A stretch of DNA of 64,000 nucleotides from Nocardia flavorosea NBRC 108225. Its GTDB lineage: Bacteria > Actinomycetota > Actinomycetes > Mycobacteriales > Mycobacteriaceae. The stretch is from NCBI RefSeq assembly GCF_001613385.1, contig NZ_BDCG01000013.1, forward strand, positions 1 through 64,000, read 5' to 3'. Of this stretch, positions 9,241 to 17,521 are shown in pieces. A model generated the notes under the pieces. It did no database searches and was not told the origin of the DNA. It saw only the letters and a program-made list of their open reading frames with translations. Both the position numbers and the translations under genes were made by a program. The number at the start of each line of letters is the position of its first letter. Positions within the stretch are counted from its first letter, which is position 1.

Positions 9241-11462
9241 TGGCGAATATCGTCATGGCGAACCAGAACAAATCGCTTCGCGGCATCGACGGGTCGATCG
9301 CCCAGCGTGTTTTCGGTTTCCTGGAGAAGCTGCAATCCGACGATACGACGCCGGGCCTGCATATCGAGCCGATGAAGGGCGCCGCCGACCGGCGGGTGCG
9401 AACCGGGCGGGTCGACCTCAACCATCGCGCGGTCCTGTTCCGCGTGGACCCCAAGGAGGGGGGCACCACCTACGTCTACATGGGCACCTGGCCCCATGAC
9501 GAAGCGAACTCCATCGCCGAACGCGCTGTGCTGCGGGTCAATCCGGTCAACGGAATTCTCGAGGGCATCCTGACCGAGCCGGGCGCCGGACCCGCACCGG
9601 CCCCGCAGGTCGCGCCGGGCGGGAAAAAGGCCGAGGCCGACCGCGGATTCCTCTCGCGAGCGGGTTTCACTCTCGATGCCCTCACCGAGCGGCTCGGTCT
9701 CGACCCCGTGGTCGCCGAACGCGCGCTCACCGCCGCCGACGATTACGTGCTCAACGATATCGCCGCCGATATCGGCGGGTGGCAGGCCGATGCCCTGCTC
9801 GAACTGGCCTGCGGTACCGCGATCGACGAGATCCGCGAGAAATACCGGTTCACCGAGGCACCTGTCGATACCACGGTCGACGAGGACGACCGGATCATGG
9901 AGGCGCTGGATCGCCCCGCCTCCAAGATCCAGTTCACCTATATCGACGGCAACGAGGAGTTGCGCCGGGTCATCGAGGGCGGCGATTTCGCGGCATGGCG
10001 GGTGTTCCTGCACCCCGAGCAGCGCACCTACGCCGAGAAGACGTACAACGGACCGTTCCGGCTGTCCGGCGGCGCGGGCACCGGCAAAACCGTGGTGGCC
10101 ATCCATCGGGCGCGGAATCTGCTGCTGCGTAATCCGGACGCCCGCATCGTCCTGACCACGTTCAACAAGACGCTGGCCAAGAACCTCGAAAGCGATCTGC
10201 GCGCGCTCGACCCCGGAATCGAGATCGCCGACCGGCCCGGCAGGCGCGGGGTCTACGTCGAGGGGATCGACAAGCTCGCCAGCGATATCGTCAAACAAGC
10301 CGGCGATATCGGCCCGGCGGTGGAGGCGGTGCTGGGCACTCGTGCCGAGGTGTCGACGGCCCGCACCAAACAGGACAGGGTGTGGCGGGAGGTCGTGGAA
10401 TCCGCTGGTGGTGGCCTCGACCCGAGACTGTCCACACCGTGGTTCCTGGACATCGAGTACACCTCGGTAATCCTCGCCAACAAGATCACCACGTTGGAGC
10501 AGTACGCCCGCGTGCCTCGACCCGGCAGGGGTGTCCGCCTGACGCGACCTCAGCGGATCGCGATATGGAAACTCGTCGAGGCCTACCGGCGCCGGAGCCG
10601 GATGGACGATACTCTCAGTTTTCCCGAAATATTGGCGGTCGCCGCCGAACATCTTCGCCTGCAGGCCGGTTCGGGCACTGGCCATCTCGCCGACCACGTC
10701 ATCGTGGACGAGGCCCAGGACCTGCACGCGACCCACTGGCGGATGCTGCGTTCACTGGTGGCCGAGGGCGTCGATGATCTCTTCATCGCCGAGGATTCGC
10801 ATCAGCGCATCTACGGGCAACCGGTTGTCCTGGGCCGTCTGGGCATAAAGATCGTCGGCCGGTCGCGGCGGCTGACCCTCAACTATCGGACCACCGCGCA
10901 GAACCTGCACCTGGCCATGAGCATCCTCGACGGCGCCGAGTACCACGACCTCGAAGAAGGCGAGGAGTCCACCCGCGACTACCGGTCGGCCCGTAACGGG
11001 CCCGAGCCGGTCCTGCGGCACTGCGATTCGGCCGCCGAGGAACTCCAGGCCGTGGCGGATCAGATCAAGGAATGGCTCCGTCCCGAAAACGAAGAAGACC
11101 GCGCGACGATCGCCGTGCTGACCCGGGGCATCAACGACCGGAACCAGATGGTGCGCGGTCTCGCCGAGCGTGGAGTCGACGCCCGCGCATTGGACGACAA
11201 TCCGCCCGTACCCGGCTATGTGCAGGTGATGACGATGCACCGATCGAAAGGTATGGAGTTCTCCCGGGTGATCCTCGCGGGCATCGACGAAGCCCACGTT
11301 CCGTCGCGGGCCGGCCTGCAAGGAGTCCCCGAGGAGGAACGCGGCGAGGCCGACCTGCGCGAGCGATCGCTGCTGTATGTGGCGTCGAGCCGTGCTCGCG
11401 ACCAGGTGGTGGTGACCTGGAGCGGTAAACCGTCCGAGCTGCTGGGACAGTACGGCAGGTAG
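9240..11462 (+). CDS. UvrD-like SF1 helicase with RelE-like N-terminal domain
   Basis: 740 residues from an ATG sharing its A with the helicase stop (TGATG), so translation is coupled. Residues about 10-100 resemble a RelE/ParE toxin fold (RVRTGRVDLNHRAVLFRV, YVYMGTWPHDEA). The SF1 motor follows: Walker A SGGAGTGKT (Lys283), LTTFNKTLA (motif Ia), VIVDEAQD near 487 (Walker B), LNYRTTAQN (motif IV region), and the UvrD C-terminal MTMHRSKGMEFSRVILAG. An upstream in-frame ATG at 9174 is rejected because the ATG at 9240 has GGAG 9-12 bases before it. This protein is expected to work with the 2116-residue helicase. The RelE-like part need not be toxic; fused copies of this kind are common in actinobacterial helicases. 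Confidence 0.82.
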   Translation: MANIVMANQNKSLRGIDGSIAQRVFGFLEKLQSDDTTPGLHIEPMKGAADRRVRTGRVDLNHRAVLFRVDPKEGGTTYVYMGTWPHDEANSIAERAVLRVNPVNGILEGILTEPGAGPAPAPQVAPGGKKAEADRGFLSRAGFTLDALTERLGLDPVVAERALTAADDYVLNDIAADIGGWQADALLELACGTAIDEIREKYRFTEAPVDTTVDEDDRIMEALDRPASKIQFTYIDGNEELRRVIEGGDFAAWRVFLHPEQRTYAEKTYNGPFRLSGGAGTGKTVVAIHRARNLLLRNPDARIVLTTFNKTLAKNLESDLRALDPGIEIADRPGRRGVYVEGIDKLASDIVKQAGDIGPAVEAVLGTRAEVSTARTKQDRVWREVVESAGGGLDPRLSTPWFLDIEYTSVILANKITTLEQYARVPRPGRGVRLTRPQRIAIWKLVEAYRRRSRMDDTLSFPEILAVAAEHLRLQAGSGTGHLADHVIVDEAQDLHATHWRMLRSLVAEGVDDLFIAEDSHQRIYGQPVVLGRLGIKIVGRSRRLTLNYRTTAQNLHLAMSILDGAEYHDLEEGEESTRDYRSARNGPEPVLRHCDSAAEELQAVADQIKEWLRPENEEDRATIAVLTRGINDRNQMVRGLAERGVDARALDDNPPVPGYVQVMTMHRSKGMEFSRVILAGIDEAHVPSRAGLQGVPEEERGEADLRERSLLYVASSRARDQVVVTWSGKPSELLGQYGR

Positions 11463-11587
11463 CCGCGCCGGATTCGTTCTACTGCGCCGAGATCGGAGCC
11501 TGCCCTGATATCGGGGTGGGCTCGACGTACTGAAAGACGCCAGTCTACACCAGCTAGCGGAAACGTACCGCGCCCAGCCAATTCTCT

Positions 11588-11618
11588 ATTGACAATGTTT
11601 TCACGACTGCCCTAGTGT
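11588..11618 (+). promoter_or_regulatory. sigma-70-type promoter containing the 17-bp element, copy 2
   Basis: TTGACA (11589-11594), 18-base spacer, TAGTGT (11613-11618). The first 17 bases repeat the element at 1459-1475 exactly. The dyad TGAnAAnnTTnTCA overlaps the -35 box, so a TetR-like repressor could act here. The downstream target is the exported protein at 11876. Confidence 0.55.
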
Positions 11619-11628
11619 TCTACTGCGC

Positions 11629-11658
11629 GCATGACCGGCCCGGCCAAACCGGTCATGC
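11629..11658. repeat. 10-bp perfect inverted repeat in the leader
   Basis: GCATGACCGG and CCGGTCATGC flank a 10-base loop, starting about 11 bases after the -10 box. It would sit at the 5' end of the transcript and form a stable hairpin, or act as an operator. It lacks a U-tract, so it is not an obvious terminator. Confidence 0.5.
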
Positions 11659-11875
11659 GGGTCCAGAACTTTTGCAGCGCAAGGAGTCCCGCCTCTAGCC
11701 GGGCCCGCTCCACCTGCCTGCGTATCGAACCGCCGACGGAGATCGAACGCCCGCACGAACCAGCGGGCAGACGTTCGCAGCGGAACACCGGCAGCGAACC
11801 GGTCTGCCCGGATACCAGGAGACCTATCAGTTCGGCGTGCTCGCTGCTGCGCCGAAAACAAGGAGAACACCCGTC

Positions 11876-12532
11876 ATGAGAATCAAACGATTCACCGCCG
11901 CCGCCGCACTCGCCATCGCCGCACTGGGCGTCGTCGAGAACACCGCTGTCGCTGCCCCGCAACCGTCCGCCGGCGAAATCGCGAACGCGGTCCCCCGAAG
12001 CGCGCAGGGAACCGAGGCGGGCGTCGGCTACCTCGTGAGCCGCGACGGACGGACACTCGCCGCCGAACTCACCGGCGGCACCTTCACCGTCACCGGCGAT
12101 ACGATCGACATCGTCGCCGGCCACGGTGCCCACATCGCAAGCATTCCGCGTGCGGTACAGGTCGGCGAGCGGGTACTCACGCTGGCACCGCGGGTCGAGG
12201 AGAACGGCGCGAAAATGGTCGCCGATGTCGCCGCCCAGGATATCGGCTACTGGCGGAAAACCTCGCCGCGCCAGCGCAGCATCGAAGCCGGTGTCGGGAT
12301 CGGCGGCGGAGTGGGCGCACTCGCCGGACTGTTCATCGGCATGGTCGTCGGGATCGCCGCCGGCGGCCTGCTGATCCCGATCAGTGTGCCGGTCGGCCTG
12401 CTCGCCGGTGTGTTCGGCGGGATGGCGCTCGGCGGAGCGGCCGGCGCGGCCATCCCGAACTCCGATATCCCGGACCGGTGGGACTACCAGGAAGAATGCG
12501 AATACTACGGCGAGCACCGATTCTGCTGGTAG
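11876..12532 (+). CDS. exported protein with glycine-rich membrane segment
   Basis: 218 residues. ATG 11876 follows AAGGAG by 10 bases; the upstream in-frame ATG at 11837 is inside the leader and adds a non-natural extension. Residues 1-28 are a signal peptide (MRIKRF, Ala-rich core, NTAVAAP cleavage region). Residues about 140-195 form a long Gly/Ala-rich hydrophobic stretch (GIGGGVGALAGLFIG, GGMALGGAAGAAIP), likely one or two membrane-inserted glycine-zipper helices. The C-terminus has two cysteines (EECEYYGEHRFCW). This architecture is common in Nocardia-type secreted proteins of unknown function. Transcribed from the promoter at 11589; a hairpin follows at 12554. Confidence 0.75.
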   Translation: MRIKRFTAAAALAIAALGVVENTAVAAPQPSAGEIANAVPRSAQGTEAGVGYLVSRDGRTLAAELTGGTFTVTGDTIDIVAGHGAHIASIPRAVQVGERVLTLAPRVEENGAKMVADVAAQDIGYWRKTSPRQRSIEAGVGIGGGVGALAGLFIGMVVGIAAGGLLIPISVPVGLLAGVFGGMALGGAAGAAIPNSDIPDRWDYQEECEYYGEHRFCW

Positions 12533-12553
12533 CCGAACGGTATTCGTGGCGGC

Positions 12554-12581
12554 CCGCTCCGGAAACCGACTGCCGGAGCGG
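12554..12581 (+). terminator. GC-rich hairpin, probable terminator
   Basis: CCGCTCCGG and CCGGAGCGG form a perfect 9-bp stem with a 10-base loop, 21 bases after the stop at 12532. There is no clear T-run, as is usual for high-GC actinobacterial terminators. Confidence 0.55.
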
Positions 12582-12721
12582 AAGGCGCCGAGTCCTCACC
12601 CCATAGCCGCTGGGCCTGCTGCCCACGAGCGACCCGGCTTTCCACGCACCCCACCCCACCGGGACACCCACGCGGGCAGACCCCGCATGCCGTATTACTT
12701 CGAAACGAGGAGTCCGGTCCG

Positions 12722-13315
12722 ATGACCAATCCCCAATACCCTCTTCCCTACCCCCAGCCCCCGCGCAAGAGCCGGACCGGCCTCTGGATCGTCCTCGGCG
12801 TCCTCGGCTTCTTCATCCTGCTGTGCGGCGGTTGCGCCGGAATCATCGCCACCAGCGCCGACGATTCGGACAGCTCGAGCAGCACCACCGTCGATGCCGG
12901 TTCCGCAGCCGAAGACGGTGCGGACATCGCTCCCGCCGGATCGGAAGTCCGCGACGGCAAGTTCGCGTTCGTCGTCACCGAGGTCGAACCGCCCGCGAAA
13001 TCGGTCGGCGGCGACTACCTGAGCAAAACAGCCCAGGGCGAGTTCATCTTGGTCCACATCGACGTCGTCAACACCAGCGACCGGCCACAGTCCTACTTCG
13101 GCGACAACCAGAAACTCATCGACGCCCGAGGCCGGGAATTCAGCAACGACACCGAGGCCGAGATCTACCTGAACGACGACGTCTACACCGATATCAACCC
13201 CGGCAACAAATTCTCGGTAATCCTCGCCTTCGACGTCCCCGTCGGCACCGCCCCCGCGGCCCTCGAATTCCACGATTCGATGTTCTCCGGCGGCGTCCAG
13301 GTCGCGGTGCGGTGA
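12722..13315 (+). CDS. membrane-anchored DUF4352-family protein
   Basis: 197 residues with ribosome-binding site GAGGAG upstream. Order: Pro-rich N-terminus (residues 1-16), one transmembrane helix (about 21-45, ending LLCGGCAG), a Ser/Asp-rich linker, and an extracellular immunoglobulin-like DUF4352 domain (about 75-197) with FAFVVTEVEPP, GEFILVHIDVVNTSD and the closing VGTAPAALEFHDS strand pair. DUF4352 domains are cell-surface beta-sandwiches of unknown ligand. The cysteine pair after the helix could be a degenerate lipobox but the topology reads as a simple anchor. It is an intact relative of the broken gene at 2005-2585. Confidence 0.78.
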   Translation: MTNPQYPLPYPQPPRKSRTGLWIVLGVLGFFILLCGGCAGIIATSADDSDSSSSTTVDAGSAAEDGADIAPAGSEVRDGKFAFVVTEVEPPAKSVGGDYLSKTAQGEFILVHIDVVNTSDRPQSYFGDNQKLIDARGREFSNDTEAEIYLNDDVYTDINPGNKFSVILAFDVPVGTAPAALEFHDSMFSGGVQVAVR

Positions 13316-13410
13316 CATCCCGAGCCGGCCGCGCTCGAAAACCACGCATATCTCGCGCGATATACCCCGGGCATGGCACGGCCAGGCCCCTCGCCTCGGA
13401 AAGCAGGCCG

Positions 13411-14010
13411 ATGACCACTACCCTGAACTTCGCCGCCTTCGACGTCGAAACGGCGAACCAGAAATACGGCAGCATCTGCGCGATCGGCGTCGCGATCGTC
13501 CGCAACGGAATCCGCGTCGGCACCCACGCCTGGCTCTGCCGCCCGCCCGCACCGGTCCACAGCTTCAATCCCGTGAACATCGGAATCCATGGCATCACCG
13601 CCGAAATGGTCGCGGATCAACCCTGCTTCGCCGAGCAACTGCGGGCAGCGGTAACGGCCATCGACGGACTCCCGGTGGTTGCGCACAATGCCGCCTTCGA
13701 TATGGCGGCCCTGGTGCAGGCATGCGGACACAGCCGGATACCGGTCCCGAGCTGGCAGTACGGCTGCACCCGCCGATGGGCGAAGCAACACCTGCCACAT
13801 ATCCCCCGACACGGATTGAAGGAGGTTGCGGCGGCGCTCGGCACCCGCGTCGACCGGCACCACGAGGCCGGCGCCGACGCGGCCGCAGCAGCGGATATCG
13901 CCCTCGCGATCGCCGCCCGAGTCGGAGCCCACGATCTGGCAGCCCTGGCGAAAGCCACCGGCACCCGCCTCGGCTCACTCGGTCCGAGCGGCAACATCGG
14001 CTGCCGCTGA
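13411..14010 (+). CDS. DEDDh 3'-5' exonuclease (DnaQ/ExoX-like)
   Basis: 199 residues. Exo I motif AAFDVETAN supplies the DxE pair near residues 8-10, Exo II is VVAHNAAFDMAAL (Asp near 93), and Exo III is DRHHEAGADAAAAADIA with the His and Asp of the DEDDh class. The length matches stand-alone DnaQ-like exonucleases used in proofreading or RNA/DNA trimming. The start at 13411 is the only ATG immediately before the conserved strand; the ribosome-binding site (GGAAAG) is weak. It lies 95 bases after the DUF4352 gene on the same strand. Confidence 0.85.
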   Translation: MTTTLNFAAFDVETANQKYGSICAIGVAIVRNGIRVGTHAWLCRPPAPVHSFNPVNIGIHGITAEMVADQPCFAEQLRAAVTAIDGLPVVAHNAAFDMAALVQACGHSRIPVPSWQYGCTRRWAKQHLPHIPRHGLKEVAAALGTRVDRHHEAGADAAAAADIALAIAARVGAHDLAALAKATGTRLGSLGPSGNIGCR

Positions 14011-14068
14011 ACCTCGAAGTCCGGTGCCGCCCAACGATTTCACTTGAAACACGACGCGGTCCACACCG

Positions 14069-14457
14069 GACAAGCTCGCCCGTTCCGCACTCGAGGCGGT
14101 GCACGCCGCGGCCCGGCAAGCCGGCGACGCCACACAACAGGCCATGGCGCCGCTCGAGGCGGAGGTTAACGCGATGCCCGATCTCTCCGAGCTCATTCCC
14201 GGCTCAGCGCGCACTGGGAGTTGGTCGGCGGCAAGGACGACGGCGCGCTACCGAAGCTGATCGACCATTGCCGATGGCTGGCCGGACAGGCCGATGACGA
14301 GGCGCTCGATATCGAGCACACCAAACTGGTGATCATCACTTCCATGGTGCTGCTCGCCGCCGAACTGGTGGTGGCGGGGGTGACCGCCTGGACCGGTGTG
14401 GGCGGTGGCCGGGGCCGCGGCGCGGGTCGCCACCCATGCACTGAGCCCCGGAGGTAA
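14069..14457 (+). pseudogene. degraded N-terminal region of a WXG100-like/polymorphic toxin protein
   Basis: Three reading frames each carry part of one protein: ALEAVHAAARQAGDATQQAM from 14069, then LIDHCRWLAGQADDEALDIEHTKLVII with a hydrophobic segment (14221-14400), then VAGAAARVATHAL. This order (helical WXG-like region, LxxHCxxLAxxAD...ALDIEHxKL, membrane-spanning stretch) is seen at the N-terminus of long secreted toxin-like proteins of actinobacteria. Frameshifts near 14205 and 14396 and no downstream continuation mark it as a remnant; the toxin tip and immunity gene are absent. Confidence 0.6.
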
Positions 14458-14499
14458 GCCGGCCATCGGCACAGAGCACTGGCGGCGCCGTGCCGGTTA

Positions 14500-15441
14500 T
14501 CAGAACTGCGCTGGAACCAGGACCGTCCAGACCTGCCCCGGCGCGAACGGGATCGGTGCTCCGGTGGGGGTCGTATAGGTTGTGCCGGCATCTTGGGAGG
14601 GCCGGGACCACGAGGCCGGGAACGCTTGACCGTCTCGAAGGACGACCGCCGGACCGCTACCGGTCGTCCGGACCAGGGGTGAGACGCTGCCCGCGACGTC
14701 GCTGATGGACGAGTTGGACACCTGCACGCTCTGCAGCACGACCGTACTCGGCATGAGCGGTCCGGTATCGGCAGCGGTGTAGGCGGTGCCGCCCATGGAC
14801 ACCCGCCACCGCTGGTCGCCGGGTGACCAGTCGAAACCGATCACCGCGGCCGGATACCGCGCTTCCTCATATTGCGTGGGCCGGCCACCAGGAGGCGCAG
14901 GACCGAAGTGCAGTTGGGAATCCGCCGGCCAACCGCCGCCCTCGGGCAGCTGATCCGAATGGACGAACATGTTGTGCGGCGCGGGGCGACTGTAGTCGCG
15001 GAAGTACGCCGCAGGCTGCCGCTCGGCCGAGGCGTTCTGGAGCGAGGACTGATCGACCGCGGCGACCAGCTCGGGTGCGGCACCCGAAGACGCCAGCGTC
15101 GGGTTGCCGAACTGGTCCAACAGCGTCAGGTCCGTTTCCCGCGCACTTCGGACAGGCCCGATCACCGGAGGCTTATCGGTCGAGAACACGGCGGCCAACC
15201 GGCTCAAACCACCTTCGACCGGCTCGACGTAGACCACATCGGCAGCTCCGAGCCCTACCGGTGGCCGTGCCTGCGGACTGTTGTCTATCTTCGCCACCAG
15301 TACGGGCGCCCCCACCGGGGAGGATGTGTCAGGGCCAGGAGGAGCGCGGTCGGTTCGGGTGCCACTACCGCAAGCGACCACCGCGCACATCCCCAGTGTC
15401 GTCAGGAACGCGGCTGTAAACACCCACCATCGCTGTTGCAT
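14500..15441 (-). CDS. DUF3048 domain lipoprotein
   Basis: 313 residues. The start at 15441 (MQQRWW) has AGAGG 9 bases upstream; an ATG at 15465 is also in frame. The N-terminal hydrophobic segment ends in the lipobox VVAC (Cys near residue 24), so the protein is predicted to be lipidated and surface-exposed. The body has DUF3048 hallmarks: LVAKIDNSPQARPPVGLGAADVVYVEPVEGG, IGPVRSARETDL, and the second half with FDWSPGDQRWRVSMGG. YerB of Bacillus belongs here; the role is not firmly established. Transcribed alone. Confidence 0.83.
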   Translation of the reverse strand: MQQRWWVFTAAFLTTLGMCAVVACGSGTRTDRAPPGPDTSSPVGAPVLVAKIDNSPQARPPVGLGAADVVYVEPVEGGLSRLAAVFSTDKPPVIGPVRSARETDLTLLDQFGNPTLASSGAAPELVAAVDQSSLQNASAERQPAAYFRDYSRPAPHNMFVHSDQLPEGGGWPADSQLHFGPAPPGGRPTQYEEARYPAAVIGFDWSPGDQRWRVSMGGTAYTAADTGPLMPSTVVLQSVQVSNSSISDVAGSVSPLVRTTGSGPAVVLRDGQAFPASWSRPSQDAGTTYTTPTGAPIPFAPGQVWTVLVPAQF

Positions 15442-15574
15442 AGGGGCAACCTCTAACGCCCGCAATCCTACGCCGCCCTCGACGAAGGCAGGAGTTGTCG
15501 AGCCGGCCGCTGACCGAGGTCTGCCCTCGGCGGGCCCTCATGCGTGGTCGACGATGCCGCCGCCCGCGCGCTGC

Positions 15575-16429
15575 TCAGAGATGCTGCGGGAAATCGGTGG
15601 TCATGGCCAGATCCTTACCCTTTTCGAGGTCCGCACGCAGTGACTCCACCTTCGCCGACGCGAACGCGTGCGCATCGGAGCCGAGCACCTGGCGCAGTGG
15701 CCCGTCACCACGGTCGACCAGTTCCAGGATTGCCTGGACGCCGCGCACCGGGTCACCGAGTTGGGTGCCCTGGAGCGCCAGATGATCGCGGGTCATCGCC
15801 CGGATCGGCTCGTAGCCGTCCATGGTGGCCGAAGGCAGCGCCAGCGACTCGGTGCTGAGAAAATCGGTCCGGAAGTAGCCGGGCTCCACCAGAGTGACCT
15901 TGACCCCGGCATCGGCGGCCTCGGCCGCCAGCGCTTCGCTCATCGCCTCGAGCGCGAACTTCCCCGCGCTGTACAGGCCCCAGCCGGGCATTGTGGTCAG
16001 GCCGAGGATCGACGAGATATTGACGATATGGCCGCGGCGGCGGGCGCGCAGATGCGGCAGTACCGCGCGCAGGACGTTCCATGCCCCGAAGACCTGGATG
16101 TCGAACGTCTGCCGGGCCGCGCTGTCGGATAATTCCTCGATGGCCGCCAGGTAGCCGTACCCCGCATTGTTCACCACCACGTCCACTGCGCCGAAGCGGT
16201 CGAGCGTATGCCGCACGGCATCGCGCACCTGTGCCTCGTCGGCGAGATCGACGGTGAGTGCGAGCAGTCGGCTGGTGTCGGCTCCGGCCAGCCCGGCATA
16301 CAGTCGTTCGGCGCTGCGGGTGGTGGCGGTGACATTGTCGCCGCGGTCGAGCAGTTGCTTCACCAGTTCCAGTCCGAGCCCCCGGGAGGTACCGGTCACG
16401 AACCAGGTGGCGGGTGCGGATGCGGTCAT
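15575..16429 (-). CDS. short-chain dehydrogenase/reductase (SDR)
   Basis: 284 residues, start at 16429 behind GAAGGA. Classical SDR: cofactor motif TGTSRGLG near residues 12-19, NNAG near 87-90, catalytic Ser in NISSILG, and YSAGK giving the Tyr/Lys pair near 155-159. The PGYFRTDF segment after the active site is typical of the QOR/retinol-type classical SDRs with broad carbonyl specificity. It is divergent from the XRE regulator at 16604 with 174 bases between, an arrangement in which the regulator usually controls the SDR. Confidence 0.88.
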   Translation of the reverse strand: MTASAPATWFVTGTSRGLGLELVKQLLDRGDNVTATTRSAERLYAGLAGADTSRLLALTVDLADEAQVRDAVRHTLDRFGAVDVVVNNAGYGYLAAIEELSDSAARQTFDIQVFGAWNVLRAVLPHLRARRRGHIVNISSILGLTTMPGWGLYSAGKFALEAMSEALAAEAADAGVKVTLVEPGYFRTDFLSTESLALPSATMDGYEPIRAMTRDHLALQGTQLGDPVRGVQAILELVDRGDGPLRQVLGSDAHAFASAKVESLRADLEKGKDLAMTTDFPQHL

Positions 16430-16603
16430 TTTTCCTTCACTCCTTCGCTCTGCGAGCCTCCTGCCGAGGCCTGCGCTGACCCCAGTCTGGTGGCCATCCC
16501 CCCTGTTCAGAGCCTTATATCTAGCCCACCCGGGCCTGGGATCGGCAAACGTAGGACGGCGCGACCCAGGCACAGCGGTGCCTGGTCCGGGATAATCCGA
16601 ACC

Positions 16604-17467
16604 ATGAGCGAGCCGAATCGGGAACTGGCCGATTTCCTGCGGCGCGCCCGCGCTCAGATCGATCCCGCCCGTGCCGGCCTACCGGCCGATGGCCGGATCC
16701 GGCGGGTGCCGGGTCTGCGCCGCGAGGAGGTCGCTCTGCTGGCCGGGGTATCGACCGACTACTACACCCGGCTCGAGCAGGGACGCCGGATCACTCCCAC
16801 GACCGGTGTCGTCGACGCCATCGCTCGCGCCCTCGACCTCGACGCGGCCGGCCGGGTACACCTCGGGCGTCTGGTCGGACGGCCGGCTACCGGCCCTGCC
16901 CGGCGCAGCGTCCCCGTGCAGCGGCTCCGCCCCGGGGTTCACCAACTGCTCGATTCCCTCGCCGGGCTCCCCGCCCTCGTTCTCGGCCACCGGTCCGACG
17001 TGCTGGCGAGCAACTGGATGGCCAACGCCCTGTTCGCCGACTTCGCCGCCATGCCCGCCACACAGCGCAACTACGCCCGTTGGATGTTCCTCGGCGAGGA
17101 GCCGCGCACCCTGTTCGCCGACTGGGAATCGCAGGCCCGCGCCGCGGTCGAGAGCCTGCGGCTCGAGGTGGGCAACAATCCCGGCGATCGGGCCGGGCAC
17201 GCCCTCGTCGAGGAGCTGAGCAGCGAGAGCGCCGAATTCCGGCACTGGTGGCGCGAACACCGGGTGCTACAACGCACCCACGGCGCCAAGCGGTTACGTC
17301 ACCCGGTGGCCGGCGAACTCACAGTCGAATACGAGACACTCACCCTGCCGGGTGACCCGGATCAAACCCTGTACGTGTACACGACCGAACCGGGCAGCCC
17401 CTCCCGGGAAGCGATGAGCCTGCTCGCCAGCTGGTCGATGCCGGGGCGCACCACCCGGCCCCGCTGA
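16604..17467 (+). CDS. XRE-family regulator with MmyB-like ligand-binding domain
   Basis: 287 residues from ATG 16604. The helix-turn-helix at about 30-75 contains PGLRREEVALLAGVSTDYYTRLEQGR, the signature of this subgroup. Residues about 105-270 form the MmyB-like domain (DVLASNWMANALF, NYARWMFL, FRHWWREH), thought to bind a small hydrophobic molecule. This family is habitually divergent from an SDR, as here, and is predicted to regulate it through the 16430-16603 interval. Confidence 0.88.
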   Translation: MSEPNRELADFLRRARAQIDPARAGLPADGRIRRVPGLRREEVALLAGVSTDYYTRLEQGRRITPTTGVVDAIARALDLDAAGRVHLGRLVGRPATGPARRSVPVQRLRPGVHQLLDSLAGLPALVLGHRSDVLASNWMANALFADFAAMPATQRNYARWMFLGEEPRTLFADWESQARAAVESLRLEVGNNPGDRAGHALVEELSSESAEFRHWWREHRVLQRTHGAKRLRHPVAGELTVEYETLTLPGDPDQTLYVYTTEPGSPSREAMSLLASWSMPGRTTRPR

Positions 17468-17521
17468 AGCGACCATTCCCGGTGCACACCGCTCGAAGAC
17501 TGTTCACCAGTGCGCCCTCCG

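Larger units (their letters stand above)
11463..11875. other. intergenic region with promoter and leader hairpin
   Basis: 413 bases with no supported gene between the helicase operon and the secreted protein at 11876. It contains a strong promoter candidate at 11589-11618 and a perfect 10-bp inverted repeat at 11629-11658, both listed separately, then about 200 bases of leader ending with the ribosome-binding site AAGGAG at 11860-11865. Confidence 0.5.

Noticed and set aside
2890..11462. Classical DISARM operon
   Set aside because: No methyltransferase, PLD or separate DrmA/DrmB pair is present; only domain resemblance remains.
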